From Cyanobium sp. N.Huapi 1H5 (lineage in GTDB: Bacteria; Cyanobacteriota; Cyanobacteriia; PCC-6307; Cyanobiaceae): 64,000 nt of DNA. Of this stretch, positions 35,264-42,870 are shown in pieces. The stretch lies in contig NZ_JAGQBH010000003.1 of the NCBI RefSeq assembly GCF_024345535.1, positions 310,001 to 374,000 on the forward strand, given 5' to 3'. The notes below the pieces were generated by a model, which saw nothing but the letters and a program-made list of their open reading frames with translations, did not search any database and had not been told where the DNA came from. Each line of letters begins with the position of its first letter. Position 1 is the first letter of the stretch. Both the position numbers and the translations under genes were made by a program.

Positions 35264-35791
35264 TCAGCCGCCGGCCACGGCGCTGGGCACCGCGTGCAGC
35301 GCCTGGGTCTCCTCCGGGCCCAGCACCAGCTCCGTCGATGCCTCTCCCGCCAGGGGCAGGCTGAGGACCAGGGGCAGGGCGTCGCTGGGGCGGGGCAGCA
35401 GGTCCGCCATGTCGAACTGGGCCGAGCTCTCCGGCAGGGCCCCAGCCCCGGCCGCCACCAGCTCCTCGCTGCGGTTGGCCAGGGTCCAGGAGCCGCCGAC
35501 GCCGTCGCTGAGCAGCAGGGGCCGGCTGTGGTCGACGGCGATCCCCGGGGTGAGGGCACTGAGGCGCAGGCGCTCGCCGCTGGGGTAGGCGGGATCGGGC
35601 TGCTCGAAGATCCGCAGCGACCAGCGGTTGTCGTCCCGGTCGCGCAGGCTCCAGCGCTGGCCGTCGTCAGCCCGGGCCAGGCCGGGCGCCAGGGTCAGCA
35701 GCAGCACCAGCAGCAGGGCCACCAGCGACGCCGCCCAGGGCCGGACGCCGCTGGCGGGGGAGCCCGGAACAGGTTGAGCAGAAGCACGCAT
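35264..35791 (-). CDS. DUF3122-like secreted cyanobacterial protein
   Basis: A 175-residue protein with a signal peptide (hydrophobic segment [21 protein letters not shown], about 25-45). The mature part begins [23 protein letters not shown] and continues [21 protein letters not shown], the DUF3122 pattern. Function unknown; location periplasm or lumen. The ATG at 35791 is the start; divergent from psbA with 127 bases between. Confidence 0.78.
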   Translation of the reverse strand: MRASAQPVPGSPASGVRPWAASLVALLLVLLLTLAPGLARADDGQRWSLRDRDDNRWSLRIFEQPDPAYPSGERLRLSALTPGIAVDHSRPLLLSDGVGGSWTLANRSEELVAAGAGALPESSAQFDMADLLPRPSDALPLVLSLPLAGEASTELVLGPEETQALHAVPSAVAGG

Positions 35792-35918
35792 GGGGAGCAG
35801 CCCCGGCACGGGGTCATTCAACGTTATCGTTTTATCGTCCGGCAGCGGCAGGCGACATGGTCGCAAGGCGGTGTCGCCACCCGTCGCTCCCGGTCTGTCC
35901 ATCTTCGGATGTCCTGCC

Positions 35919-36998
35919 ATGACTCTCACCACCCTGTCGCGTTCCGGGGGCCATCCCTGGGATCGCTTCAAGAACTGGGTCACCAGCACCGAGAACCGCC
36001 TCTACGTGGGCTGGTTCGGCGTGCTGATGATCCCCACCCTGCTCACGGCCACCGCCTGCTTCGTCATCGCCTTCATCGGCGCCCCGCCCGTCGACATTGA
36101 CGGCATCCGGGAGCCCGTCTCCGGCGGCCTGCTCTACGGCAACAACATCATCACCGCCGCCGTCGTGCCATCGAGCAACGCCATCGGCCTGCACTTCTAC
36201 CCCATCTGGGAAGCCGCCAGCCTCGACGAGTGGCTCTACAACGGCGGCCCCTACCAGCTGATCATCTTCCACTTCCTGATCGGCATCTTCTGCTGGATGG
36301 GCCGGGAGTGGGAACTCAGCTACCGGCTGGGGATGCGCCCCTGGATCGCCGTGGCCTACTCCGCCCCGGTGGCCGCCGCCACCGCCGTGCTGCTGATCTA
36401 TGCGATCGGCCAGGGCTCCTTCTCCGATGCCATGCCCCTGGGCATCTCCGGCACCTTCAACTTCATGCTGGTGCTGCAGGCGGAGCACAACGTGCTCATG
36501 CACCCCTTCCACATGCTCGGGGTGGTGGGGATCTTCGGCGGCGCCCTGTTCTCCGCCATGCACGGCTCGCTCGTCACCAGCTCCCTGGTGCGGGAGACCA
36601 CCGAAACCGAGTCCCAGAACCGGGGCTACAAGTTCGGCCAGGAGGAGGAGACCTACAACATCGTGGCCGCCCACGGCTACTTCGGCCGGCTGATCTTCCA
36701 GTACGCCTCCTTCAACAACAGTCGCAGCCTGCATTTCCTTCTGGCCGCCTGGCCGGTGGTGGGGATCTGGTTCGCGGCTCTTGCGGTGGTGAGCTTCTCG
36801 TTCAACCTCAACGGGCTGAACTTCAACCACTCGATCCTGGATCACCAGGGCCGCGTGGTCGACACCTGGGCCGACATCCTCAACCGCGGCGGCCTGGGCA
36901 TCGAGGCGATGCACGAGCGCAACGTGCACAACTTCCCCCTCGATCTGGCGGCCGCCGCCAGCACCCCCGTGGCTCTCACGGCGCCGCCGATCGGTTAG
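35919..36998 (+). CDS. psbA: Photosystem II D1 protein, D1' (low-oxygen) variant
   Basis: A 359-residue D1 reaction-centre protein with five helices and standard numbering. Cofactor residues are intact: Tyr161, Asp170, Glu189, His190, His198, His215, His272, His332, Glu333, His337, Asp342 and Ala344. It carries Ala80, Leu158 and Ala286, the three replacements (G80A, F158L, T286A) reported to define D1' proteins, which are induced under low oxygen. Other changes from ordinary D1 are P162A, G171A, F186L, C144A, Y126W and Y235R; Glu130 is of the high-light type. The C-terminal extension after Ala344 is present and would be cut off by CtpA. ATG 35919 gives the canonical length; a strong terminator follows. 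Confidence 0.95.
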   Translation: MTLTTLSRSGGHPWDRFKNWVTSTENRLYVGWFGVLMIPTLLTATACFVIAFIGAPPVDIDGIREPVSGGLLYGNNIITAAVVPSSNAIGLHFYPIWEAASLDEWLYNGGPYQLIIFHFLIGIFCWMGREWELSYRLGMRPWIAVAYSAPVAAATAVLLIYAIGQGSFSDAMPLGISGTFNFMLVLQAEHNVLMHPFHMLGVVGIFGGALFSAMHGSLVTSSLVRETTETESQNRGYKFGQEEETYNIVAAHGYFGRLIFQYASFNNSRSLHFLLAAWPVVGIWFAALAVVSFSFNLNGLNFNHSILDHQGRVVDTWADILNRGGLGIEAMHERNVHNFPLDLAAAASTPVALTAPPIG

Positions 36999-37044
36999 TG
37001 GGGCTTTGAACCCCGCCCAGCCGACAGCACGCTGAGCCCCTGCC

Positions 37045-37070
37045 GGGCCCGGAGACATCCGGGCCCTTTT
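37045..37070 (+). terminator. Rho-independent terminator after psbA
   Basis: Nine-base perfect stem GGGCCCGGA (37045-37053), four-base loop GACA, TCCGGGCCC (37058-37066), then TTTT. Located 46 bases after the psbA stop. Confidence 0.9.
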
Positions 37071-37106
37071 GCCGTGACACGCTATGGATCTCCGCCGGCT
37101 GACGCG

Positions 37107-37640
37107 ATGGCCCGCCCCCCCTACCAACCCTCCCTGCTGCGGCTGACCCATGGCGTCACGGCGTTGCTGGTGCTGGCCGCCTGGCTGAGCGGGCTGATCG
37201 TCTACAGCCGCTACGACGGCCGCTGGGGGCGGCTGCCGTTCACCCCGCCCGGCAGCTGGATCGACCTGCACGGCCAGGCGGGATTCCTGCTGCTGCCCCT
37301 GGGCCTGGTCTTCGCCGCCTACGCCCTCACCCTGGGCCGGGCACGCCTGAAGCGCAACACCAACGCCATGGCCCTGGGGGCCCTGGTGCTGGCGGTGGCC
37401 ACCGGCAAGCTGATGCAGGAGGACTGGCTGCGGGACGGCCAGCTGCACCACCTGGCCTACAGCCTGCACCTGGTGGCCTGGCTGCTGATCGGCCTGGCCG
37501 TGGTGCTGCACGTGGGCGACAGCCTGCGGCTGGGGGGCACGCCGCTGCTGGCCTCGATGGCCAGCACGACCCTGCGGCCGGGCGATCGGCCTGGCGACTG
37601 GCCGGGGCAGGTGCGGCGGTTTCTGAAGCGGGGGGGCTGA
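37107..37640 (+). CDS. Cytochrome b561-like membrane protein
   Basis: A 177-residue protein with four membrane helices. Candidate haem-ligand histidines lie in RLTHGV (helix 1), DLHGQAG (helix 2), LHHLAYSLHLV (helix 3) and VLHVGD (helix 4), as in b561/b6-type two-haem proteins. It would move electrons across the membrane; partner unknown. The ATG at 37107 is used; a frame from 37074 starts inside the terminator. Placed after the D1' gene but separated by the terminator, so probably transcribed alone. Confidence 0.82.
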   Translation: MARPPYQPSLLRLTHGVTALLVLAAWLSGLIVYSRYDGRWGRLPFTPPGSWIDLHGQAGFLLLPLGLVFAAYALTLGRARLKRNTNAMALGALVLAVATGKLMQEDWLRDGQLHHLAYSLHLVAWLLIGLAVVLHVGDSLRLGGTPLLASMASTTLRPGDRPGDWPGQVRRFLKRGG

Positions 37641-37716
37641 AGGACCGGCCCCGAGGACGTGCCTCAGCTGGCCGTGGGCGTGCTCGGCCGTCCCTTCCAC
37701 TTCCGGTCAAGGCCAA

Positions 37717-37749
37717 CTGAATTACGATGACTCAACAGCAGTAATTCAG
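37717..37749. promoter_or_regulatory. Perfect palindrome before the AbrB/PIN module
   Basis: CTGAATTAC (37717-37725), a 15-base spacer, then GTAATTCAG (37741-37749): a perfect 9-bp inverted repeat ending three bases before the antitoxin ATG. It is the expected place for autoregulation by the AbrB-fold antitoxin. Confidence 0.7.
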
Positions 37750-37752
37750 GCG

Positions 37753-37983
37753 ATGCGCAGCACCATCACCGCCCGCGGCCAGACGGTGGTTCCGGCCCCG
37801 ATCCGCGAACGCTTCCAGCTGGGTCCATCGACGCGGCTGGAATGGATCGTGGAGGGCGACGGGACCATCCGTGTGGTTCCCGTTGCCCTGGATCCCATCA
37901 CCGCCTTCCGCGGCTCCGGCGCCGGAGGCGCCACCACCCGTCTGCTCGCCGATCGCCGCCACGATCGCCAGCAGGAGGCCTGA
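37753..37983 (+). CDS. vapB: AbrB/MazE-fold antitoxin (VapB type)
   Basis: A 76-residue protein. The N-terminal swapped-hairpin domain is STITARGQTVVPAPIRERFQLGPSTRL, typical of AbrB/SpoVT antitoxins; the C-terminal tail, rich in Arg and Asp, would bind and block the toxin. It overlaps the PIN toxin start by one base (TGATG). Expected to bind the palindrome at 37717-37749 and repress its own operon. Confidence 0.9.
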   Translation: MRSTITARGQTVVPAPIRERFQLGPSTRLEWIVEGDGTIRVVPVALDPITAFRGSGAGGATTRLLADRRHDRQQEA

Positions 37984-38384
37984 TGGCCGGCCGCTGGCTG
38001 CTCGACACCTCCGCCCTGCTGGCCCTGCGCGACAACGAAACCGGCGCGGAGCGCGTCGCGGAACTGCTGCAGCGCTCCCAGGCCCGCCAGGGCAGCTGCC
38101 TGGTGTGCTTCATGAGCCGCATGGAGTTGCTCTACCGGGTGTGGAAGGACGAAGACGAACGGGCCGCCCGCCTCGCCGATGCCCAGCTGCGATCCCTGCC
38201 CCTGGATTGGGTGGCGGCCAGTGACGCTCTGCTGGACCGGGCGGCGGCCATCAAGGCCACCCATCCCCTCTCCGTGGCCGATGCCTGGATCGCCGCCGCC
38301 GCTGAGCAGGAGGGGGCGGTGCTGGTGCACAAGGATCCTGAGTTCCGCTCCCTGGCCCACCTTCCCCAGGACTGGCTGGGCTGA
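37983..38384 (+). CDS. vapC: VapC-type PIN-domain ribonuclease toxin
   Basis: A 133-residue PIN protein. The four acidic residues that bind Mg2+ are visible: Asp8 (LLDTSALL), Glu in SRMELLYRV, Asp in SVADAWIAAA and Asp in LVHKDPEF. VapC toxins cut tRNA or rRNA when freed from the antitoxin. The ATG overlaps the antitoxin stop. Length normal; no frameshift, so the toxin should be active. Confidence 0.9.
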   Translation: MAGRWLLDTSALLALRDNETGAERVAELLQRSQARQGSCLVCFMSRMELLYRVWKDEDERAARLADAQLRSLPLDWVAASDALLDRAAAIKATHPLSVADAWIAAAAEQEGAVLVHKDPEFRSLAHLPQDWLG

Positions 38385-38435
38385 TAGGGCCTGCTGGGAC
38401 TGGCCCCAGCAGGTGCGGCGCTTCTGGAAGCGGGG

Positions 38436-38690
38436 TTAATAGTGATACCGCAGCTGGGCCAGCAGGAGAGCGTCACCGTCGACCTTGTAGACCATGCGGT
38501 GCTCGTCGTTGATGCGGCGTGACCAGTAGCCAGCGAGCGCGTGTTTCAGCGCTTCCGGCTTGCCTGTGCCTGAAAACGGCGTCCGAGACGCTTCCATGAT
38601 CAGTGCGTTGATGCGCTTGAGCAGGACCTTGTCGGTGGCTTGCCAGTGGAGGTAATCCTCCCAGGCCTGCTCAGCGAAGATCAGCCTCAT
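38436..38690 (-). CDS. yoeB: YoeB/Txe family mRNA interferase toxin
   Basis: An 84-residue RelE-superfamily toxin that would cut mRNA in the ribosome. The YoeB active-site set is intact: Glu in KPEALKH, Arg in WSRRINDEHRMVY, and the C-terminal His-Tyr of RYHY. It overlaps the antitoxin gene by four bases. Length and ends match the family exactly. Confidence 0.93.
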   Translation of the reverse strand: MRLIFAEQAWEDYLHWQATDKVLLKRINALIMEASRTPFSGTGKPEALKHALAGYWSRRINDEHRMVYKVDGDALLLAQLRYHY

Positions 38691-38938
38691 TCGCTGAGGC
38701 TCCGCTCCTGGCCCTGGCCCGCGTCCAGGCTGGCCGTCGCCTGCAGCAGACGCCTGGCATTCTCAGGGACCCGCAGCAGATAGGCGGTTTCCTCGAGGGC
38801 TTTGAAGTCCTCCAGGGACATCATCACCACTGATTTCTGCCCATTGCGGGTAATGATCAGCGGCTCATGGTCGGCGCAGACCCGGTTCATGGTCTGCGCC
38901 AGGTTGGCGCGGGCCGCTGTGTAGGTGATGGCGTCCAT
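38687..38938 (-). CDS. yefM: YefM/Phd family antitoxin
   Basis: An 83-residue antitoxin beginning MDAITYTAARANLAQTMNRV and continuing PLIITRNGQKSVVMMSLEDFKALEET, the classic YefM pattern. The C-terminal 25 residues, Gln/Glu-rich, would wrap the toxin. The ATG at 38938 gives the family start; a second ATG at 38956 would add six residues. Two GTAC motifs 12 bases apart lie just upstream. Confidence 0.93.
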   Translation of the reverse strand: MDAITYTAARANLAQTMNRVCADHEPLIITRNGQKSVVMMSLEDFKALEETAYLLRVPENARRLLQATASLDAGQGQERSLSE

Positions 38939-38956
38939 CGGCAGACCGTCCGTCAT

Positions 38957-38972
38957 GTACGCGTTACTGTAC
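38957..38972. promoter_or_regulatory. YefM operator-like repeat
   Basis: TGTAC motifs with GTAC at 38957-38960 and 38969-38972 are spaced 12 bases centre to centre. This is the spacing known for YefM-YoeB operators in E. coli. Confidence 0.55.
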
Positions 38973-39071
38973 GGCTGGCCGATTGCGAAAGCGGATCCTC
39001 CTGACGCTTGGGGGAGGTTCAAGTGCCACCGTTTCGGTTGCAGAATGGTTGCCGCTGCTCCGGCAACGGCC

Positions 39072-39320
39072 ATGGCCAGGAGCCTCACCCTCAAGAATCT
39101 CCCCGACGACCTCTACGGCCGCCTCAAGCAAGCGGCCAGGCAGCATCGCCGCAGCCTCAACAACGAAGCGATCGTGTGCCTGGAAGCGGCCCTTCCGCCC
39201 CAGGCCATTACGGCCGCCGAGCGACTGGAGCAGATCCGGGCCCTGCGTCACAGCCTGCCGACGGAAACGGCGTTCACGCCTGACCAGATCGAAGCCTTCA
39301 AGCGCGAGGGCCGCCCGTGA
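39072..39320 (+). CDS. FitA-like ribbon-helix-helix antitoxin
   Basis: An 82-residue protein. The N-terminal ribbon-helix-helix reads SLTLKNLPDDLYGRLKQAARQ followed by HRRSLNNEAIVCLEAAL, as in FitA/Arc-type antitoxins. The C-terminal ETAFTPDQIEAFKREGRP would cover the toxin. It overlaps the PIN toxin by four bases (GTGA). The longer frame from 38925 runs through the YefM promoter region. Confidence 0.88.
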   Translation: MARSLTLKNLPDDLYGRLKQAARQHRRSLNNEAIVCLEAALPPQAITAAERLEQIRALRHSLPTETAFTPDQIEAFKREGRP

Positions 39321-39718
39321 TCGTGGTGGACACCAACGTGGTGGCCTACCTGTTGCTCCCAGGCCCCCAGACCGGGAAGGCCGAGGCACTGCTGCTTCAC
39401 GACCCTGAATGGGCCGCTCCAGTGCTCTGGCGCAGCGAGCTGCGCAACGTGCTCAGCGGTTACCTGCGACGCGGGCAGCTGGATCACCAGCAGGTGCTGA
39501 GGCTCCAGGGCCAGGCGGAAGCCTTGTTGCAAGGCTCGGAAGTAGCGGTGGATTCCGCCGACGTGTTCCGGCTGGTGGAGGCGAGCGGCTGCAGCGCCTA
39601 CGACTGTGAGTTCGTGGCGGCCGCCCTGGCACTCCAGACCCGCCTGATCACCTCCGATCGCCAACTGCTGCGGACTTTCCCCACCCTTGCCAGCCCGTTG
39701 GAGCACGCCGTGCCCTGA
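39317..39718 (+). CDS. PIN-domain toxin (VapC/FitB type)
   Basis: A 133-residue PIN protein with Asp5 (VVDTNVVAYL), Glu in WRSELRNVL, Asp in AYDCEFVAAA and Asp in ITSDRQLL: all four metal ligands are present. GTG start within the antitoxin stop. Different subfamily from the PIN toxin at 37983, so it arose by separate acquisition. Confidence 0.88.
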   Translation: MIVVDTNVVAYLLLPGPQTGKAEALLLHDPEWAAPVLWRSELRNVLSGYLRRGQLDHQQVLRLQGQAEALLQGSEVAVDSADVFRLVEASGCSAYDCEFVAAALALQTRLITSDRQLLRTFPTLASPLEHAVP

Positions 39719-39736
39719 CACAGGCTCAACAACGGC

Positions 39737-40105
39737 TCACGGCGGATCCCCGGGCAAAAAGCGCCGGATGAACAGCTCCAGGGCCATGGGCCCGCAGCGG
39801 GGCTGCCAGGTGGTGCCGCCCGGCAGTCGCCGCCAGGCCTGCACCTGGAGCGCGCCGCCGCCGGCCAGCAGCTGCACCCGGTAGCGGTACTCGGCATCGG
39901 CGGCCTGGGCGGGGGCGGCCAGGGGTTCGGCGCCGGGCTGGCTGGCCAGGAACGCCGCAGCAAAGGCCTCCGGCTCCGGCCGCTGGCGCAGGGCCGTGGC
40001 GAAGCGCCAGGCGGCGCCGGTGGGGTAGCCGTCGTGGTGGAGATAGAGGTGGCGCTCCGGCACGCCGGGGAAACCGGTGAACGAATAGACGGCGCGGGTG
40101 GCCAA
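39737..40105 (-). CDS. Hypothetical protein with DGYPTGAA motif, 122 aa
   Basis: The N-terminus AVYSFTGFPGVPERHLYLHHDGYPTGAAWRF is a pattern I know from uncharacterised bacterial and phage proteins. The start is a TTG (40105); no ATG or GTG is available upstream before a stop. No membrane segment. It sits among toxin-antitoxin modules, which would fit a mobile-type gene. Function unknown. Confidence 0.55.
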   Translation of the reverse strand: MATRAVYSFTGFPGVPERHLYLHHDGYPTGAAWRFATALRQRPEPEAFAAAFLASQPGAEPLAAPAQAADAEYRYRVQLLAGGGALQVQAWRRLPGGTTWQPRCGPMALELFIRRFLPGDPP

Positions 40106-40157
40106 GGGGTTTGGGCGGCTGCACAGGGAAGTGCCACCGGTGTCTCACACTCAGGCG

Positions 40158-40355
40158 TCACTGAGCCGTTCCACCTTGGGTTTGGGCGATTAAGAGGCTG
40201 GACATGTTCTGCGAGTTCAGCTCGCCGTCGTCGCCCTGCTGCAGGGCCTGCAGGCGTTCACGGCGTTCTGCGGCGCTGAGCTTCTTCTGGGTGGAACCCT
40301 TCGCAGCGCTGCCGGTGTTGCTGCGGCTGTCCACGCCAGCCGGCCTCCCTGCCAC
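40158..40355 (-). CDS. Small polar hypothetical protein, 65 aa
   Basis: A Gln/Ser/Arg-rich peptide with SAAERRERLQALQQGDDGELN in the middle. The start is a GTG within the left arm of the palindrome at 40348-40384. Composition looks like a real protein rather than a shadow frame, but no family is recognised and no other support exists. Confidence 0.35.
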   Translation of the reverse strand: MAGRPAGVDSRSNTGSAAKGSTQKKLSAAERRERLQALQQGDDGELNSQNMSSLLIAQTQGGTAQ

Positions 40356-40384
40356 CTGTGCCAGGATCTGGCACAGGTGGCAGG
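40348..40384. promoter_or_regulatory. Perfect 16-bp inverted repeat upstream of the CopG/PIN module
   Basis: CCTGCCACCTGTGCCA (40348-40363), spacer GGATC, TGGCACAGGTGGCAGG (40369-40384): a perfect 37-base palindrome ending six bases before the RHH antitoxin ATG (40391). No T-run follows, so an operator is more likely than a terminator. It also overlaps the start of the small divergent frame. Confidence 0.72.
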
Positions 40385-40390
40385 TGTTGC

Positions 40391-40609
40391 ATGCGGGAAA
40401 GCATTTCCATCAGCCTGCCGGCGGATCTCAAGGACGAGCTCGACCAGGCCACGGCCGCCGAGGGGATCTCTCGCAGCGATCTGGTCCGCGACGCCCTGCG
40501 GGCCTACCTCCTGGCACTCCGCTTCAGGGCCTTGCGGGCCACCATGCGTCCGTACGCAGAGGCCCAGGGGGTCTTCACCGATGAAGACGTCTTCCGCCTG
40601 GTGTCGTGA
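40391..40609 (+). CDS. CopG-type ribbon-helix-helix antitoxin
   Basis: A 72-residue protein beginning MRESISISLPADLKDELDQ, then ISRSDLVRDALRAYL, a clean CopG/MetJ-like ribbon-helix-helix. It overlaps the PIN toxin start by four bases. The adjoining palindrome at 40348 is the likely binding site. Confidence 0.88.
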   Translation: MRESISISLPADLKDELDQATAAEGISRSDLVRDALRAYLLALRFRALRATMRPYAEAQGVFTDEDVFRLVS

Positions 40610-41019
40610 GGCTGGTGCTCGACACCAATGTGCTGCTGGCCGCCTTTCTGTCCCGTGGCGCTTGCCACGATCTGCTCGAGCATGCCCAGCAGCACCATCA
40701 GATCGTGCTGTCCGCCTTCATTCTTGAGGAGTTCAGCTCCAAGCTGGCCGGCAAATTTCGTGTGCCAGGGCCTGTCATCGACTCCGCAACCCAGCTGCTG
40801 ACGGCGACGGCGGAACTCGTTGTGCCCGTGCCTCTGGCTGCACCCGTCTGCCGCGATCCGGACGACGACTGGATTCTGGCCACGGCCCTGGCTGGTGGCT
40901 GTGGCTGTCTCGTTACCGGTGACAAGGATCTCCTCGCCATCGAGGAGCACGCCGGCTGCAGGATCCTCGCCCCAGCGGCGTTCTGGCGCTTCGAGGCCGA
41001 TCAGTCAGAAGGTCGATGA
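40606..41019 (+). CDS. PIN-family toxin (COG1569 type)
   Basis: A 137-residue PIN protein. Asp6 ([16 protein letters not shown]), Glu in LEEFSSKL, Asp in [12 protein letters not shown] and Asp in VTGDKDLL form the acidic site. The [13 protein letters not shown] block is typical of the COG1569 group. GTG start at 40606 overlaps the antitoxin stop; its own stop overlaps pdxH by ATGA, which is odd since pdxH is a housekeeping gene. Confidence 0.88.
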   Translation: MRLVLDTNVLLAAFLSRGACHDLLEHAQQHHQIVLSAFILEEFSSKLAGKFRVPGPVIDSATQLLTATAELVVPVPLAAPVCRDPDDDWILATALAGGCGCLVTGDKDLLAIEEHAGCRILAPAAFWRFEADQSEGR

Positions 41020-41663
41020 GCGTGCCCCCCACCGATCCCGCCCAGCTGCGCCGCGACTACCGGCGCCAGGACCTGCGGCGGGGCGATCTGGCGGCCGATC
41101 CGGTGGAGCAGTTCCGCCACTGGTTCGATCAGGCGGTGGCCGCCGCCCTCGACGAGCCCAACGCCATGGTGCTGGGCACCAGCGATGGCGTGCGCCCCAG
41201 CGCCCGCACCGTGCTGCTCAAGGCCTTCGACGAACGGGGCTTTGTCTTCTTCACCCACTACGAAAGCCGCAAGGCCGCCGAGATCGGCGCCCACCCGGAG
41301 GTGAGCCTGCTGTTTCCCTGGTACGGGCTGGAGCGGCAGGTGGCCATCCTGGGCCGGGCCGAGCGGATCAGCGCCGCCGAATCGCTGGCCTACTTCCTGT
41401 CGCGCCCGGTCGGCAGCCGGCTGGGGGCCTGGGTGTCGCAGCAGAGCGCCGTGATCGGCTCCCGCTCGATCCTGGAGATGCAGTGGGACGCCATGAAGCG
41501 CCGCTTCGCCGATGGCGAGGTGCCGCTGCCGCCGGCCTGGGGCGGCCTGCGGGTGGTGCCGTTCGAGTTCGAGTTCTGGCAGGGCCGCAGCAACCGCCTG
41601 CACGATCGCTTCCGCTACCGGCCCGACGGCGAGGCCTGGACCATCGAGCGGCTGGCGCCCTGA
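41016..41663 (+). CDS. pdxH: Pyridoxamine 5'-phosphate oxidase
   Basis: A 215-residue FMN enzyme that makes pyridoxal 5'-phosphate from PNP or PMP. FMN and substrate motifs include [45 protein letters not shown] and the C-terminal [18 protein letters not shown]. Length is normal. It begins inside the stop of the PIN toxin, so it may share that promoter, making vitamin B6 synthesis partly read through from a toxin operon. Confidence 0.94.
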   Translation: MSVPPTDPAQLRRDYRRQDLRRGDLAADPVEQFRHWFDQAVAAALDEPNAMVLGTSDGVRPSARTVLLKAFDERGFVFFTHYESRKAAEIGAHPEVSLLFPWYGLERQVAILGRAERISAAESLAYFLSRPVGSRLGAWVSQQSAVIGSRSILEMQWDAMKRRFADGEVPLPPAWGGLRVVPFEFEFWQGRSNRLHDRFRYRPDGEAWTIERLAP

Positions 41664-41667
41664 GGCA

Positions 41668-41687
41668 TTATGCGGCTATGCTCATAA
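41668..41687. promoter_or_regulatory. Short inverted repeat before the persulfide dioxygenase gene
   Basis: TTATG (41668-41672) and CATAA (41683-41687) form a 5-bp inverted repeat around GGCTATGC, within the only AT-rich stretch before the gene at 41708. It could be an operator or -10 region; weak. Confidence 0.3.
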
Positions 41688-41707
41688 CACTTGATGTCTG
41701 AGCACCC

Positions 41708-42829
41708 ATGGCCGTTGCGCCTGCGCCCTCCCTCTGCCTCGCCGCCGCCGCAGGGGGCAACCCGCTGCTGTTCCGCCAGCTGTTCGACGCCGACACCGGC
41801 ACCTTCACCTACCTGCTGGTCGATGTGGCCAGCCACAAGGCCCTGCTGATCGATTCAGTCTTCGAGCAGCACGATCGCGACCTGGCGCTGATCCGGGAAC
41901 TGGGCCTCGAGCTGGTGGCCGCGATCGACACCCACGCCCATGCCGACCACGTGACCGGCAGCTGGCTGATGCACGAGGCCACCGGCTGCGCCATCGGCCT
42001 GGCGGCCAGCGTCGGCGCCGAGAACGTCACCCGCCCCCTGAAGCACGGCGATCGCGTCCTCTTCGGCGGCCGCCATGTGGACGTGCGCGCCACCCCCGGC
42101 CACACCGACGGCTGCCTCACCTTCGTCCTCGACGACCACACGATGGCCTTCACCGGCGACGCCCTGCTGGTGCGCGGCTGCGGCCGCTGCGACTTCCAGC
42201 AGGGCAACGCCCACACCCTCTGGGCCTCGATCACCGGCCAGATCCTGACCCTGCCGGATCACTGCCTGCTCTATCCCGGCCACGACTACACCGGCCGCAG
42301 CGTCACCTCCGTCACCGAGGAGAAGGCCTTCAACGCCCGCCTCGGCGGCAATGCCACCGAGCGGGACTTCGTGGGCCACATGGAGAACATGCGGCTGCCC
42401 CATCCCCACCGGATCGCCCAGGCCCTGCCGGGCAACATGCGCTCCGGCAAGCCCCGCGACGCCAGCACCGCCCCGGCCTGGGCGCCCATGGCCCGCAGCT
42501 ATGCCGGACTGCCCGAACTCAGCCCCGCCTGGGTGGCCGCCCACCGCGGCGATGTCACCGTGCTGGATGTGCGATCCGCCGAGGAGTTCGACGGTCCCGA
42601 CGGGCACGTGGCCGGCAGCCTGCTGATCCCCCTGCCGGAGCTGGAGAGCCGCACCGGCGAGATCCCCGCTGATCGCCCGCTGGTGGTGGTCTGCCATTCG
42701 GGCAGCCGCTCGGCCCTGGCCACCCAGCAGCTGCTCAAAGCCGGCCGTACCCAGGTGGCCAACCTCCACGGCGGCCTGAGCCGCTGGGCCGCCGAGGGCT
42801 TCCCCCTCGAGGGAGTCGTGCAGGCCTGA
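41708..42829 (+). CDS. Persulfide dioxygenase-rhodanese fusion (MBL fold)
   Basis: A 373-residue protein. The metallo-beta-lactamase half (about 20-240) is of the ETHE1/persulfide dioxygenase type with HAHADH (His76, His78, Asp80, His81), TPGHTDG and YPGHDYTG metal sites. The rhodanese half (about 275-373) has the catalytic cysteine in VVVCHSGSRSA. It would oxidise glutathione persulfide to sulfite and shuttle the sulfane sulfur. It is followed by a second rhodanese gene, making a sulfide/persulfide detoxification pair. No ArsR-type regulator lies nearby. Confidence 0.9.
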   Translation: MAVAPAPSLCLAAAAGGNPLLFRQLFDADTGTFTYLLVDVASHKALLIDSVFEQHDRDLALIRELGLELVAAIDTHAHADHVTGSWLMHEATGCAIGLAASVGAENVTRPLKHGDRVLFGGRHVDVRATPGHTDGCLTFVLDDHTMAFTGDALLVRGCGRCDFQQGNAHTLWASITGQILTLPDHCLLYPGHDYTGRSVTSVTEEKAFNARLGGNATERDFVGHMENMRLPHPHRIAQALPGNMRSGKPRDASTAPAWAPMARSYAGLPELSPAWVAAHRGDVTVLDVRSAEEFDGPDGHVAGSLLIPLPELESRTGEIPADRPLVVVCHSGSRSALATQQLLKAGRTQVANLHGGLSRWAAEGFPLEGVVQA

Positions 42830-42870
42830 AGCGCTGCCAAGTGAATTCCATCCCATTCGTTCCTCTCTCC

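Noticed and set aside
35832-37700. 622-aa minus-strand frame opposite psbA
   Set aside because: psbA is certain on the plus strand; the frame is a shadow.
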